The notes: generated by a model from the sequence alone, not told the origin. Shown: positions 15,824-25,757, counted from the stretch's first letter. The stretch: DNA of 48,602 nt from Parageobacillus caldoxylosilyticus NBRC 107762 (GCF_000632715.1 NZ_BAWO01000050.1:1-48602), one strand, 5' to 3'. Numbers and translations: made by a program.

Positions 15824-17488
15824 TTGAAGAAAGCTTGGTGGAAAGAAGGAGTGGCATATCAAATTTACCCAAGAAGCTTCATGGATGCAAATGGGGACGG
15901 AATCGGCGATCTCCGTGGCATAATCGAGAAGCTTGATTATTTAAAAGACCTTGGAATTGATATTATATGGATATGTCCGATTTACAAGTCGCCAAACGCC
16001 GATAACGGATATGATATCAGCGATTACCATGCGATTATGGAAGAGTTCGGAACGATGGAAGATTTCGATGTGCTGCTGAAGGAAGTTCACCAGCGCGGCA
16101 TGAAGTTGATTTTGGATTTAGTCATTAACCATACAAGCGATGAACATCCATGGTTTATCGAATCGCGTTCATCAAGGGACAACCCGAAGCGGGATTGGTA
16201 TATTTGGCGCGATGGAAAAAACGGACGGGAGCCGAACAACTGGGCAAGTATTTTTGGCGGCTCCGCCTGGGAGTACGATGCGAAAACCGACCAATATTAT
16301 TTGCATATCTTTGATGTAAAGCAGCCAGATTTGAACTGGGAAAATGAAGAAGTACGCAAAGCGCTTTATCAAATGGTTAATTGGTGGCTCGATAAAGGCA
16401 TTGACGGCTTCCGCGTCGATGCGATTTCCCACATTAAGAAAAAGCCGGGATTGCCGGATTTGCCGAATCCCAAAGGATTGGATTATGTTCCGTCTTTTGC
16501 CGGCCATATGAACCAAGAGGGGATTATGGATTATTTAAAAGAGCTGAAAATGCAAACGTTTGCGCGATACGATACTATGACGGTCGGAGAAGCGAACGGT
16601 GTGACTGTCGATGATGCAGAACAATGGGTCGGCGAAGAAGACGGTATTTTCAATATGATTTTTCAGTTTGAACATTTAGGATTATGGCAAAAAGGAACGG
16701 ATGGCGGCGTTGATGTACGCCAATTAAGGCGCACGCTGACGAAATGGCAAAAGGGGCTGGAAAACCGCGGCTGGAACGCGCTGTTTTTGGAAAACCATGA
16801 TCAGCCCCGTTCGGTTTCGACATGGGGAAATGACAAGGAATACTTGGTCGAAAGCGCCAAGGCGCTCGGTGCGCTCTACTTTTTGATGCAGGGAACACCT
16901 TTTATTTACCAAGGCCAGGAAATCGGCATGACGAACGTCCAATTTCCGAATATTGAAGACTACAATGATGTCGCCATTAAAAGAATGTATCAAATCGAAC
17001 AGAAAAAGGGGCGCTCCCATGAAGAAATTATGAAAGTGATTTGGAAAACGGGACGGGACAATTCACGCACGCCAATGCAATGGTCCGACGCGCCAAATGC
17101 TGGGTTTACGACGGGAACGCCATGGATGAAAGTGAACGAAAACTATAAGACTATTAACGTTGAGGCACAATTGCGCGATCCGAACTCCGTGCTTTGGTTT
17201 TATAAAAAAATGATTCAGCTTCGCAAGACGAACGAAGTGTTCGTTTACGGAACATATGACTTGCTTTTAGAAAAACATCCGACGATTTACGCGTATACAA
17301 GAACACTCGGCAGCGAAAAAGCAGTCATTATTGTGAACCTGAGCGACCGGGCAGCGCTGTACCGTTATGACGGCATCCGCTTGAGCTCCGAAAACTTGGT
17401 ATTGCAAAACTATGACGTCAAACCACATAAAAACGCAACGCGCTTTAAGCTAATGCCTTATGAGGCGCGCGTGTATTTATTGAAATAG
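15824..17488 (+). CDS. GH13 alpha-glucosidase (oligo-1,6-glucosidase family)
   Basis: A 554-residue intracellular enzyme without a signal peptide. The A domain starts WWKEGVAYQIYPRSF. The catalytic triad can be placed at D199 (GFRVDA), E256 (VGEANG) and D326 (ENHDQ), and the conserved NHTSDEHPWF lies near residue 102. The sequence closely resembles the Geobacillus exo-alpha-1,4-glucosidase type rather than the classic oligo-1,6-glucosidase, so maltose and short maltooligosaccharides are the likely substrates. The start is the TTG at 15824 with AGAGGAGGA 8 bases upstream; the frame runs open back to 15584 but without a ribosome site. It is monocistronic, with its own promoter and possible CcpA control. 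Confidence 0.92.
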   Translation: MKKAWWKEGVAYQIYPRSFMDANGDGIGDLRGIIEKLDYLKDLGIDIIWICPIYKSPNADNGYDISDYHAIMEEFGTMEDFDVLLKEVHQRGMKLILDLVINHTSDEHPWFIESRSSRDNPKRDWYIWRDGKNGREPNNWASIFGGSAWEYDAKTDQYYLHIFDVKQPDLNWENEEVRKALYQMVNWWLDKGIDGFRVDAISHIKKKPGLPDLPNPKGLDYVPSFAGHMNQEGIMDYLKELKMQTFARYDTMTVGEANGVTVDDAEQWVGEEDGIFNMIFQFEHLGLWQKGTDGGVDVRQLRRTLTKWQKGLENRGWNALFLENHDQPRSVSTWGNDKEYLVESAKALGALYFLMQGTPFIYQGQEIGMTNVQFPNIEDYNDVAIKRMYQIEQKKGRSHEEIMKVIWKTGRDNSRTPMQWSDAPNAGFTTGTPWMKVNENYKTINVEAQLRDPNSVLWFYKKMIQLRKTNEVFVYGTYDLLLEKHPTIYAYTRTLGSEKAVIIVNLSDRAALYRYDGIRLSSENLVLQNYDVKPHKNATRFKLMPYEARVYLLK

Positions 17489-17658
17489 TAGATAGAAGTT
17501 ATGGGTGATTGAGCAAAAGTAAGCGTCTACACGAAGGGGATAAAAAATAGCAGATTTATTGTTGTTGATTAATCAAGACTGGTACACACGTTTCCATTTC
17601 AAAAGGAAGGATTTTTTGTATTGGTGCGGAATATGAATAAAAAAGGAGGAGACCAATC

Positions 17659-18189
17659 ATGGATGACATTCGCTATCCAATAGGAAAGTTTAAAGCACCG
17701 GAAGCATTTCGAAAAGAAGATGTCGGGCGTTGGATTGCCGATATTCGCCAAGCGCCTAGCGCATTGAGGGAAGCGGTGCGCGGCTTGAGTGAAGAACAGC
17801 TGAATACGCCGTACCGCGATGGCGGATGGACGGTAATTCAAGTAGTGCACCATATCGCCGACGCAAGCATGAATGCGTTTTTGCGCACGAAATGGATTTT
17901 AACGGAAGATACGCCGGCGATTAAGCCGTTTGAGGAGAGCGAGTGGGCAAAAACAATTGAAGCCCGCTCGCTGCCGATCGAACCGTCGTTAAAATTGCTC
18001 GAAGGCCTTCATGAGCGGTGGGCAAGCCTGCTTGAAGCGCTCGATGAAGAAGATTTCCAGCGGACGTTTTATCATGAAGGAACAAAAGAAACCGCATTTT
18101 TATACGTATTAACGGCGCTGTACGCGTGGCATGGGAAGCACCATACGGCGCAAATCACCGCCTTGCGCGAGCGGAAAGGATGGAAATGA
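17659..18189 (+). CDS. bstA: DinB-like bacillithiol S-transferase, BstA/YfiT type
   Basis: A 176-residue four-helix protein of the DinB/YfiT fold. It begins [13 protein letters not shown] and has the family block [21 protein letters not shown]. The metal-binding histidines lie at H64/H65 and in [10 protein letters not shown] (H158, H161, H162). In Bacillus the homologue conjugates bacillithiol to electrophiles for detoxification. The ATG is preceded by AAGGAGGAG. It stands alone and ends in a strong terminator. The 170 bases upstream show no clear promoter. Confidence 0.85.
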   Translation: MDDIRYPIGKFKAPEAFRKEDVGRWIADIRQAPSALREAVRGLSEEQLNTPYRDGGWTVIQVVHHIADASMNAFLRTKWILTEDTPAIKPFEESEWAKTIEARSLPIEPSLKLLEGLHERWASLLEALDEEDFQRTFYHEGTKETAFLYVLTALYAWHGKHHTAQITALRERKGWK

Positions 18190-18217
18190 AAAGCTGCCAA
18201 TTAGGCAGCTTTTTTTA
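18189..18217 (+). terminator. terminator of the bstA-like gene
   Basis: AAGCTGCC and GGCAGCTT form an 8-bp stem with a 5-base loop and a seven-T tail. Confidence 0.88.
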
Positions 18218-18255
18218 TCCTAATGATGCAGTTTAACAAGAAAGGGGGAATATAC

Positions 18256-19140
18256 GTGCTCGAAATAATTGCCCCGCCGCTGCCGTCTTTTCTGGCGGGT
18301 GGGGAGATGACCTATCAAACTGGCCAGTACCACCCCGACCGGCGCGATATCGGCGTATTTGACTTGCTTATTGTCACAGAAGGATGCCTATTTCTTGGCG
18401 AGCAGGGGGAAAAGTATGAAGTGGCAGGCGGGCAGTTTCTTATTCTCTATCCGAATGGCCATCACTATCCGACTGCCGTCTGCCAAACGGAAACACATTT
18501 TTATTGGTTTCATTTTTTGGCAGCAAACCGCTGGAAACATGTCGAGAAACCGCCTTCGGAAAAATGCGAGCGGGTGAAACAGAGAAATTTGTTTTCCGAG
18601 CAGCCGTTTGCCATTCGCTTGCCGAAATACGGAGCCGCCCGCAATATGGAAGCGGTCGAGCGAATATGCCGGCAGCTTGTCCATTCCTTGAGTGACACTT
18701 CCTTTTTTGGCGAATGGCAGCGCCATCTTTGGTTCCAACAACTGCTTCAAGAATTGTGCATGCATACGGCGGCGGATACTCCGTCGCAAGCGGCCGTGGT
18801 GGCTGAACGGGCAGCGGAATTTTTGCGAAAAAACTATTACCGTAAAATAAACTACCGCGATCTCGGTGAGGCGCTTCGCTTTCATCCGAATCACATCGCC
18901 CGCTGCATGCGCGCCGTATTGGATTGCACGCCAATGGAATACTTGCAGAAAGTAAGGGTAGAACAAGCGCGCCTTCTTCTTGTTTCCAGCGATTTAAGCA
19001 TTGAACAAATTGCCGAGTGCTGCGGCTTTTCCCAGTCAGCGTATTTCAGCCGAATCTTTAAAAGGTATGAAGGAATGAGTCCGAATGAATTTCGCAAGCA
19101 ATACGGGCTTCGTTTTACAAAAGATGCAATGTTACGATAA
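18256..19140 (+). CDS. AraC-family transcriptional regulator, YfiF-like
   Basis: A 294-residue regulator. The N-terminal half is a cupin-type sensing domain (GGQFLILYPNGHHYPTA, then FYWFHF). The C-terminal half is a double helix-turn-helix: YRDLGEALRFHPNHIARCMRA, then LSIEQIAECCGFSQSAYFSRIFKRYEGMSPNEFRKQYG. The start is the GTG at 18256 behind AAAGGGGG; the ATG at 18223 has no ribosome site. It directly precedes a two-gene ABC exporter, as yfiF lies near yfiBC in Bacillus, so it may respond to the exported compound. That link is inferred. The 184 bases after it hold no clear terminator. Confidence 0.85.
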   Translation: MLEIIAPPLPSFLAGGEMTYQTGQYHPDRRDIGVFDLLIVTEGCLFLGEQGEKYEVAGGQFLILYPNGHHYPTAVCQTETHFYWFHFLAANRWKHVEKPPSEKCERVKQRNLFSEQPFAIRLPKYGAARNMEAVERICRQLVHSLSDTSFFGEWQRHLWFQQLLQELCMHTAADTPSQAAVVAERAAEFLRKNYYRKINYRDLGEALRFHPNHIARCMRAVLDCTPMEYLQKVRVEQARLLLVSSDLSIEQIAECCGFSQSAYFSRIFKRYEGMSPNEFRKQYGLRFTKDAMLR

Positions 19141-19324
19141 TACAAATTGTTGTTATGATTTCATCTATTTATTTATATAGTCGGACAGTAAAATGAGGAA
19201 AATGAAGTTGTATTAGTGAATGCTTTCCATTTTCTAAATGGGGGTTTGAAAAATGTAAACAGATGTGCAGCGACGGATTTTATGGATTATAGGACGGGAG
19301 ATTGGGCGAGAAAGAGGGGAAAGC

Positions 19325-21079
19325 ATGTCTGTTTTTCGAAAATTAAAGCAGTTTTATCTTCCGTATAAAAAAGATTTTATTTGGTCGATGATTTTCTTGC
19401 TTGTTGTGACGGGGATTACGGTCGTATACCCGATGATTTTGCAACAGACGATTGACACCGTCATTCTCGGCGGGCAATACGATTTGGTGCCGTGGATGGC
19501 GCTTGGATTTATTGCGATCATGGCGCTGAAGGCATGGTCGACGTTTATCCAGCATTATTTGGCCGATATGTTTGGCATTCAATCGGTCCGCGCGCTGCGG
19601 GATGCGCTCTATGAAAAATTGCAGCGCCTGCCGTTTGGCTATTATGATAACGCGAAAACCGGCGATTTGATGTCCCGTCTGACGTCGGATGTCGAAGGAT
19701 TTCGTTTCTTTTTGGCGTTCGGTTTTTCCGAATTATTGCGGTTTCTCATTATGGTCGGCGCCAGCTTCTGTGTCATGCTATATTATTCTCCAACACTAAC
19801 TTTTGTGACCGTCGCCGCTCTGCCGTTTTTGGCGGTCGTCGTTTATCAGTTTGACAAACGCGTGCATCCCGCCTTTCGCCGCATTCGCCAGTCATTTGGG
19901 AAACTGAATACAAAAGTGCAGGAAAACATCAGCGGGATTCATACTGTAAAGGCGCTTTCGAAAGAAGCGACGGAAATCGAGCGTTTTAATGAAAAGAACG
20001 GGAATTTGCGAACGAGCCAGCTTGTGACATCGGCGCTGTGGGCCAAATATTTTCCGCTTATGGAGGCGATCGGCAACATTTGCGTTGTGCTGCTGCTCGC
20101 GTACGGCGGCTACCTTGTGACGCATCACCAGCTGCAGCCGGGCGAGCTGGTTGCTTTTTACAGCTTGACGTGGTACATTTTAGGGCCGATTATGCAGCTT
20201 GGCTTTACGATAAATATGTTTTCGCAGGCAAAAGCATCTGGGGAACGGCTGTTGGAGATTTTAGAAGCGGAAGAAACGATTCGTGATGACAAGGCAGACG
20301 CTTCGCTAACAACGATTCGCGGAGAAGTCGAATTCCGCAACGTCACCTTGCATTATCGAAACAAGGCCGCTTTGGCGTTGGAAAATATCTCCTTCTACGC
20401 ACATCCTGGGAAAACGATCGGGCTCATCGGTGCAACCGGTTCGGGAAAATCGAGCATTACCCATTTGATTTCGCGCTTTTATGAACGAAACAAAGGGGAA
20501 ATTTTGATTGATGGGCGCCCGATTGAGCATTATCCGCTAAAAACGCTGCGCTCCCACGTCGGCGTCGTCATGCAGGAAACGTTTTTATTCTCGTCGACGA
20601 TTAAAGCCAATATCGCTTACGGACGGCCGGATGCGACGATGGAAGAGATTATCGAAGCGGCGAAGCGGGCCGGGGCGCATGATTTTATTATGGAACTTCC
20701 AGAGGGATACGACACGATTCTTGGCGAACGCGGCTTAGGGCTTTCCGGCGGGCAAAAGCAGCGCATTGCGATTGCCAGGGCGATTTGCAAAAATCCAAGC
20801 ATTCTTATTTTAGACGACGCGACAAGCGCGGTCGATATGGAAACGGAATTTCGCATCCAATCGGCGCTGCGCGAAGTGATGAAAGGAAAAACGACGTTTA
20901 TTATCGCCCACCGCATTTCTTCGTTGAAACATGCTGATGAAATTTTCGTGCTGGATCAAGGCAGAATTGTCGAACGCGGCACCCATGAGGAGCTGCTGCG
21001 GCAAAACGGATTATATAAACGCATTTATGATATTCAATATCGGGATCAGGCGACAGTTCTTCAGGAAACGGCAAGGTAG
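19325..21079 (+). CDS. heterodimeric ABC exporter, first half (YfiB-like)
   Basis: A 584-residue half-transporter. Six membrane helices (about residues 15-310) are followed by an ATPase domain with Walker A GATGSGKSS, signature LSGGQKQR and Walker B ILILDDATSAVD. The residue after Walker B is Asp, where an active site has Glu, so its own catalytic glutamate is missing. This is the mark of the degenerate subunit in heterodimeric exporters such as BmrCD. The start is the ATG at 19325 behind AGAGGGGAAA; the GTG at 19265 lacks support. The next gene starts 9 bases after its stop and encodes the partner. Confidence 0.9.
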   Translation: MSVFRKLKQFYLPYKKDFIWSMIFLLVVTGITVVYPMILQQTIDTVILGGQYDLVPWMALGFIAIMALKAWSTFIQHYLADMFGIQSVRALRDALYEKLQRLPFGYYDNAKTGDLMSRLTSDVEGFRFFLAFGFSELLRFLIMVGASFCVMLYYSPTLTFVTVAALPFLAVVVYQFDKRVHPAFRRIRQSFGKLNTKVQENISGIHTVKALSKEATEIERFNEKNGNLRTSQLVTSALWAKYFPLMEAIGNICVVLLLAYGGYLVTHHQLQPGELVAFYSLTWYILGPIMQLGFTINMFSQAKASGERLLEILEAEETIRDDKADASLTTIRGEVEFRNVTLHYRNKAALALENISFYAHPGKTIGLIGATGSGKSSITHLISRFYERNKGEILIDGRPIEHYPLKTLRSHVGVVMQETFLFSSTIKANIAYGRPDATMEEIIEAAKRAGAHDFIMELPEGYDTILGERGLGLSGGQKQRIAIARAICKNPSILILDDATSAVDMETEFRIQSALREVMKGKTTFIIAHRISSLKHADEIFVLDQGRIVERGTHEELLRQNGLYKRIYDIQYRDQATVLQETAR

Positions 21080-21088
21080 GTGAAAAAG

Positions 21089-22906
21089 ATGAACATAGCA
21101 GAGAAAAAACGGCTGGTGATGGAGCGATTTCATTACCCGCAAGACGTGGCGATTGATAAACCGTTTAACTGGCGGCAAATGTGGCGGCTTTTAGGATATT
21201 TAAAGCCGTACGTGACGAATTTGCTGCCGCTTTCGTTTACGACGGTGATGGTGGCTACCGTCGTGCGGCTCCTGCTGCCGATTTTAATCGGCGTGTACAT
21301 GTTTGACAAAGCGATCATCCAAAAAAATACGAAACTGTTAACGATGCTCGTTCTTTTGATTGCCGGCTTATACCTTCTTTTATATGTGGCAAATTTTTTG
21401 CGCATCCGCTGGATGAACATGCTTGGGCAAAACGTCATTTACGATTTGCGCAAACATTTGTTTACGCATGTGCAAATGTTGTCGCACCGCTTTTTTGAAC
21501 AGCGTTCCGCAGGGTCGATTTTGGTGCGCATCATGAATGACACGACATCGCTGCAAGACTTGTTTACCAACGGAGTGGTGAATTTGCTGACGGATGTCTT
21601 GCTGCTTGTCGGGATCATTACTATTTTGCTTTCGCTCAATGTGAAGCTGACGATCGCGATTATGGTGATTTTGCCGATCATGTTTTTCATTTCAACGAGC
21701 CTGCGGAAGCGAATCCGCGCTTCCTGGCAACGGGTGCGCATCAAACAGTCAAAATTAAACTCGCATTTGAATGAAAGCCTGCAAGGCATCCGCGTGACCC
21801 AGTCGTTCACGCAAGAGCAGGAGAACAGCGAGTACTTTCACGGGGTAAACGAAGAAAACTTTGCTACTTGGAAAGAAGCGGTCAAGAAAAACGCGATGTT
21901 CAGTCCGTTTGTCGAAATGACGACAGCGCTAGGAACGGCGATTTTAATATGGTATGGAGCGGCTTTGATTCAACATGACGAATGCACGATTGGCGAGTTT
22001 GTTTCTTTTTCTTTCTATTTAGGCATGTTTTGGGAGCCGATTTCGCGGCTTGGGCAAGTGTACAATCAAATTTTAATGGGAATGGCGTCATCAGAACGGA
22101 TTTTTGAGTTTTTGGATGAACGGCCGCTGGTCGGCGAGGCGGAAAATCCGATTGTCATCGAGCATATCCACGGGCGCATCGATTTTGAAAACGTCGAGTT
22201 TTCCTATGATGACAAACGGAAAGCGTTAAAGGGGATTTCGCTCACGATTCATCCGGGGGAAACGGTCGCGCTTGTCGGCCATACCGGGTCGGGGAAAACG
22301 ACGATTGCCAATTTAATCAGCCGCTTTTACGATGCGACCGGCGGCGTCATCAAAATTGACGGCCATCCGATTCGGCAAATTTCGCTGGCCAGCCTGCGCT
22401 CGCAGGTAAGCATCGTGCTGCAGGATACGTTTATTTTCTCCGGAACGATTATGGAAAATATCCGCTTCGGCAATCCGGACGCGAGCGACGAGGATGTCAT
22501 CGCCGCGGCAAAAGCAGTCGGGGCGCATGATTTTATTATGAAGCTGCCGAACGGATATGAAACGGAAGTGGAAGAGCGCGGAAATATTTTATCGGTCGGA
22601 CAGCGCCAGCTCCTTTCGTTTGCGCGCACCTTGCTTGCCGACCCGAAAATTTTAATTTTAGATGAAGCAACGGCAAGCATCGATACGGAAACGGAGCTTG
22701 TTATCCAGCAAGCATTGAAAAAGCTGTTGAAAGGAAGAACGGCGATTATTATCGCCCACCGCCTTTCGACGATCCGCGATGCCGATAACATCATCGTGCT
22801 TGACCACGGCGAAATCATCGAACAGGGAACGCACGAGGAGCTGATGCGAAAGCACGGCACCTATTACGAGCTGATTAAAGCGCAGCATAAAATGCTGGAA
22901 GTGTAA
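21089..22906 (+). CDS. heterodimeric ABC exporter, second half (YfiC-like)
   Basis: A 605-residue half-transporter. An N-terminal cytoplasmic extension of about 35 residues precedes six helices and an ATPase with Walker A GHTGSGKTT and Walker B ILILDEATASID, with the catalytic Glu present. Its signature is LSVGQRQ rather than LSGGQ. In a heterodimer this signature faces the partner's Glu-less Walker B, so both deviations fall in the same composite site. The pair thus has one active and one degenerate ATP site. The ATG at 21089 has AGGTG 6 bases upstream. The substrate is unknown; drugs or lipids are usual for the family. Confidence 0.9.
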   Translation: MNIAEKKRLVMERFHYPQDVAIDKPFNWRQMWRLLGYLKPYVTNLLPLSFTTVMVATVVRLLLPILIGVYMFDKAIIQKNTKLLTMLVLLIAGLYLLLYVANFLRIRWMNMLGQNVIYDLRKHLFTHVQMLSHRFFEQRSAGSILVRIMNDTTSLQDLFTNGVVNLLTDVLLLVGIITILLSLNVKLTIAIMVILPIMFFISTSLRKRIRASWQRVRIKQSKLNSHLNESLQGIRVTQSFTQEQENSEYFHGVNEENFATWKEAVKKNAMFSPFVEMTTALGTAILIWYGAALIQHDECTIGEFVSFSFYLGMFWEPISRLGQVYNQILMGMASSERIFEFLDERPLVGEAENPIVIEHIHGRIDFENVEFSYDDKRKALKGISLTIHPGETVALVGHTGSGKTTIANLISRFYDATGGVIKIDGHPIRQISLASLRSQVSIVLQDTFIFSGTIMENIRFGNPDASDEDVIAAAKAVGAHDFIMKLPNGYETEVEERGNILSVGQRQLLSFARTLLADPKILILDEATASIDTETELVIQQALKKLLKGRTAIIIAHRLSTIRDADNIIVLDHGEIIEQGTHEELMRKHGTYYELIKAQHKMLEV

Positions 22907-22912
22907 CGATGT

Positions 22913-22947
22913 AAAGAGACTGACCACATTTCGGTTAGTCTCTTTTC
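22913..22947 (+). terminator. terminator of the ABC exporter operon
   Basis: AAAGAGACTGACC (22913-22925) pairs with GGTTAGTCTCTTTT (22933-22946), one mismatch, with a T-rich end. Confidence 0.85.
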
Positions 22948-22975
22948 CCTTGGATATAGAGAGAGGTGGGCTTCA

Positions 22976-23062
22976 ATGACAAATTTTTGGCGGCTGCGGT
23001 CCAATTTTGTTTTATTTATCCATGCAGGCTGTTTGCCGGTTAACAGAAAATATAAAAGGTAG
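22976..23062 (+). CDS. possible 28-residue peptide or gene remnant
   Basis: An ATG at 22976 lies 6 bases after GAGAGGTGGG and opens a frame encoding MTNFWRLRSNFVLFIHAG and on to a TAG at 23060. The start resembles the beginning of a membrane transporter, so it may be a decayed gene start rather than a working peptide. Nothing else supports it. Confidence 0.3.
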   Translation: MTNFWRLRSNFVLFIHAGCLPVNRKYKR

Positions 23063-23108
23063 CAGAAAGAAGTGATTAAGCTTTTTCGCCGCCATTTTTT
23101 TAGCTATA

Positions 23109-23117
23109 TGTTATACT
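23109..23117 (+). promoter_or_regulatory. extended -10 promoter of the MFS gene
   Basis: TGTTATACT is an extended -10 element about 50 bases before the GTG start. No good -35 hexamer is at the expected distance, which extended -10 promoters tolerate. Confidence 0.4.
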
Positions 23118-23169
23118 ACAAAATATTAAGGGGTACGAAATAAAATACCATTTAGAGGGAGGATGTTTT

Positions 23170-24357
23170 GTGAACATACAACAGAGCAAAGCATGGGCAG
23201 TGACAAAAGAAAGAATATGGACAAAAGATTTTGTCCTCATTTGTTTAGCCAACTTTTTTGTTTTTCTTGGCTTTCAAATGACATTGCCGACAATTCCGCT
23301 GTTTGTTGAGCATCTTGGCGGCAATGACCAGCTGATCGGCTTAGTGGTCGGGATTTTCACCTTTTCGGCATTAATTATGCGGCCGTTTGCCGGTCATGCA
23401 TTAGAAACAAAGGGACGGCGTTTTGTCTTTTTGTTAGGGCTTGCGATCTTTGTTCTTTCGGTAGGATCGTACAGCTTTATTACGAGCATTTTATTGTTGT
23501 TTATGATGAGGGTTATTCAAGGGATCGGCTGGGGGTTTTCAACTACTGCCTCAGGCACGATTGCCACGGACATCATCCCTGCTAGCCGCAGAGGCGAAGG
23601 AATGGGATATTACGGGCTGTCAGGAAACTTAGCGCTGGCATTTGGACCGTCGCTTGGATTATTGCTTGCCGGCGTGTTGTCGTTTACCCCCCTTTTCTTG
23701 ATTTGCGCCGCATTAGGATTGGCTTCCTTATTGTTCGCTGCGAATATTACATATAAAAAAGTCGAACCGCCGCGAAAGCAGGCACAGCGCAAATGGGACA
23801 TTTACGAAAAAAGTGCGTTAGAGCCTTCGATCCTGCTTTTTTTTCTGACCGTGACATTTGGCGGAATTGCTTCGTTTCTACCACTATATACTACAGAAAA
23901 AGGAATTTCAGGAATTCAATGGTATTTTCTGCTTTATGCGCTTGCCTTAATGGTAACAAGAACGTTTGCCGGCCAATTGTATGACAAAAAAGGACATCAG
24001 GTCGTATTTATTCCGGGTGCCGCGCTTATTTTGCTGGCGATGTTATTGTTGGCATGGCTGCCGAACAGCATGATGCTATTTACGGCAGCAATTCTTTACG
24101 GACTTGGATTCGGAACAGTGCAGCCGGCGTTGCAGGCATGGTCTGTCGAACGGGCGGCGAGAGACCGTAAAGGAATGGCAAACGCCACCTTTTTTGCCTT
24201 TTTCGATTTAGGAGTCGGGGTAGGCGCGATGGTCTTCGGGCAAATCAGCCATTGGTTCGGCTACTCCAGCATTTATCTTGCCGCGGCTTTGTCTGTGTTC
24301 ATCTCTATCAGCTTTTATCTCTATATTTTGCAAAAACATAAAAAAGCAAACGCTTAG
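23170..24357 (+). CDS. major facilitator superfamily transporter
   Basis: A 395-residue protein with twelve predicted membrane helices, the standard MFS size. The loop between helices 2 and 3 carries GHALETKGRRFVFLLG, the expected motif A position, and helix 4 contains RVIQGIGWGFSTTASGTIATDIIP, typical of drug:H+ antiporters. The GTG start has GAGGGAGG upstream. The stop lies in the left arm of its terminator. The substrate cannot be told; efflux is more likely than uptake given the closest-looking relatives. Confidence 0.85.
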   Translation: MNIQQSKAWAVTKERIWTKDFVLICLANFFVFLGFQMTLPTIPLFVEHLGGNDQLIGLVVGIFTFSALIMRPFAGHALETKGRRFVFLLGLAIFVLSVGSYSFITSILLLFMMRVIQGIGWGFSTTASGTIATDIIPASRRGEGMGYYGLSGNLALAFGPSLGLLLAGVLSFTPLFLICAALGLASLLFAANITYKKVEPPRKQAQRKWDIYEKSALEPSILLFFLTVTFGGIASFLPLYTTEKGISGIQWYFLLYALALMVTRTFAGQLYDKKGHQVVFIPGAALILLAMLLLAWLPNSMMLFTAAILYGLGFGTVQPALQAWSVERAARDRKGMANATFFAFFDLGVGVGAMVFGQISHWFGYSSIYLAAALSVFISISFYLYILQKHKKANA

Positions 24358-24384
24358 GGATGTTGAACCACCTAAGCGTTTTTT
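24349..24384. terminator. terminator between the MFS gene and the convergent methyltransferase gene
   Basis: AACGCTTAGG (24349-24358) and CCTAAGCGTT (24371-24380) form a 10-bp stem followed by TTTT. Confidence 0.82.
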
Positions 24385-24395
24385 GTTCTGATGGA

Positions 24396-25580
24396 TTATC
24401 GGCGCGAACGCACTTCATAAATCGCAAATTTTAAATAATCGCCTTCATCGGCGGCAAGCAGCTTCGGATGGTCGTAGCCGGCGCCGTTCCAATATACTCG
24501 CCGCAAAATTTTCTTTGCGTCAAATGCCGCTTCGGCTACCATCTCTTCGAACATATGCGGGCGGACATGGTACGAGCAGCTCGATGTAACGAAAAAGCCG
24601 CCGTCTTTGACAAGCTTTAAGCCGTTTAAGTTAATGTCTTTGTAGCCGCGCAGCGCTTTCGGAACGGCATGCGCGGATTTGGCGAACGCCGGCGGGTCGA
24701 TGATGACGACATCCCATTGTTTTCCGTCGTGAACCGCTTCGCGCAAATAGTCAAAAGCGTTGGCGACGACAAATTCGACGTTCGTAAAGCCGTTTAAGGC
24801 CGCATTGCGTTTCGCTGTTTCAATCGCGTGTTCGGAAATATCGACCGCGGTGACGTGCTTTGCTCCGTATAAGCAGGCGTTCAGCATAAATGAACCCGTA
24901 TGGGTAAAGCAGTCAAGCACCGTTGTGCTGCTGTCAATGAGCGGTTTAATTGCCGCGCGGTTTTGCCGCTGGTCGAAGAAAAACCCGGTCTTTTGCCCGT
25001 TTTCAATATCGACGATATATTTGACGCCGTTTTCTTCAATGAGCACTTCCGTTTCTGCTTCGCCGTACCAAAATCCTTTTTCCTGCTCTAATCCTTCGAG
25101 TTCGCGGACGTACACGTCATTGCGCAAATAAATCGCCCGCGGCTGAAACACTTCCAGTAAGCCGCGCAAAATCCAGTCTTTCCGTTTTTCCATGCCGAGG
25201 GAAAGAATTTGCGCGACAAGCACGTCTTCGTATTTATCTACGATCAGCCCCGGCAAAAAGTCGGCTTCCCCGTAAATGGCGCGGCATGAGCGGACGCCGG
25301 GAATCATCCGTTCGCGGTACGCCCATGCTTGACGGATGCGCTCAACGAAAAATTGCTCATTTAACTCATCTTCGGGATTTTGCGTCAATACGCGGACAAT
25401 CATTTGCGATTTTGGGTTAATATAGCCTTTGGCTAAAAAGTAGTGCTGATGGTTGTATACATCGACGAAATCTCCCGGTGCAAAATCGCCTTCAATATGA
25501 TCGACTTCACTTTGAAAAATCCATGGATGCCCTTGCTCGAGCCGTTTTTTCCGGTTTCGCTTTAAAAATACTTTCGCCAC
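24396..25580 (-). CDS. class I rRNA methyltransferase, RlmI/YwbD type
   Basis: A 394-residue SAM-dependent methyltransferase. An N-terminal PUA-like domain (VFLKRNRKKRLEQGHPWIF) is followed by an RFD-type hinge (ENGQKTGFFFDQRQNR). The Rossmann core has VLDCFTHTGSFMLNA as SAM motif I and the catalytic-site VVIIDPPAFAKS, near the end SSCSYHV. These fit the RlmI/23S rRNA 5-methylcytosine group. The GTG at 25580 is preferred because GGAGTGGGT precedes it; the longer frame runs into the thiamine riboswitch. It is divergent from the thiamine operon. Confidence 0.88.
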   Translation of the reverse strand: MAKVFLKRNRKKRLEQGHPWIFQSEVDHIEGDFAPGDFVDVYNHQHYFLAKGYINPKSQMIVRVLTQNPEDELNEQFFVERIRQAWAYRERMIPGVRSCRAIYGEADFLPGLIVDKYEDVLVAQILSLGMEKRKDWILRGLLEVFQPRAIYLRNDVYVRELEGLEQEKGFWYGEAETEVLIEENGVKYIVDIENGQKTGFFFDQRQNRAAIKPLIDSSTTVLDCFTHTGSFMLNACLYGAKHVTAVDISEHAIETAKRNAALNGFTNVEFVVANAFDYLREAVHDGKQWDVVIIDPPAFAKSAHAVPKALRGYKDINLNGLKLVKDGGFFVTSSCSYHVRPHMFEEMVAEAAFDAKKILRRVYWNGAGYDHPKLLAADEGDYLKFAIYEVRSRR

Positions 25581-25729
25581 ATTACCCACTCCAATATGAT
25601 AGTAGTCGTTTGCGTTTTTATGATACCGAATTACAGGCAAAGACGCAATGAAGGCAGCGTCTGTCGACATTTGGCAGGATGATTTTTTGAGATACCGAAT
25701 ACGGAAATGATGTGGAATAGAAAAAAGGG

Positions 25730-25757
25730 TTGACAACCATTTACCGAGTGATATGAT
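25730..25757 (+). promoter_or_regulatory. promoter of the thiamine operon
   Basis: TTGACA (25730-25735) and TATGAT (25752-25757) are separated by 16 bases, about 30 bases before the riboswitch aptamer. Confidence 0.75.

Noticed and set aside
17489-17658. Possible regulatory RNA or promoter before the bstA-like gene
   Set aside because: No clear promoter pair, hairpin or conserved motif could be seen.
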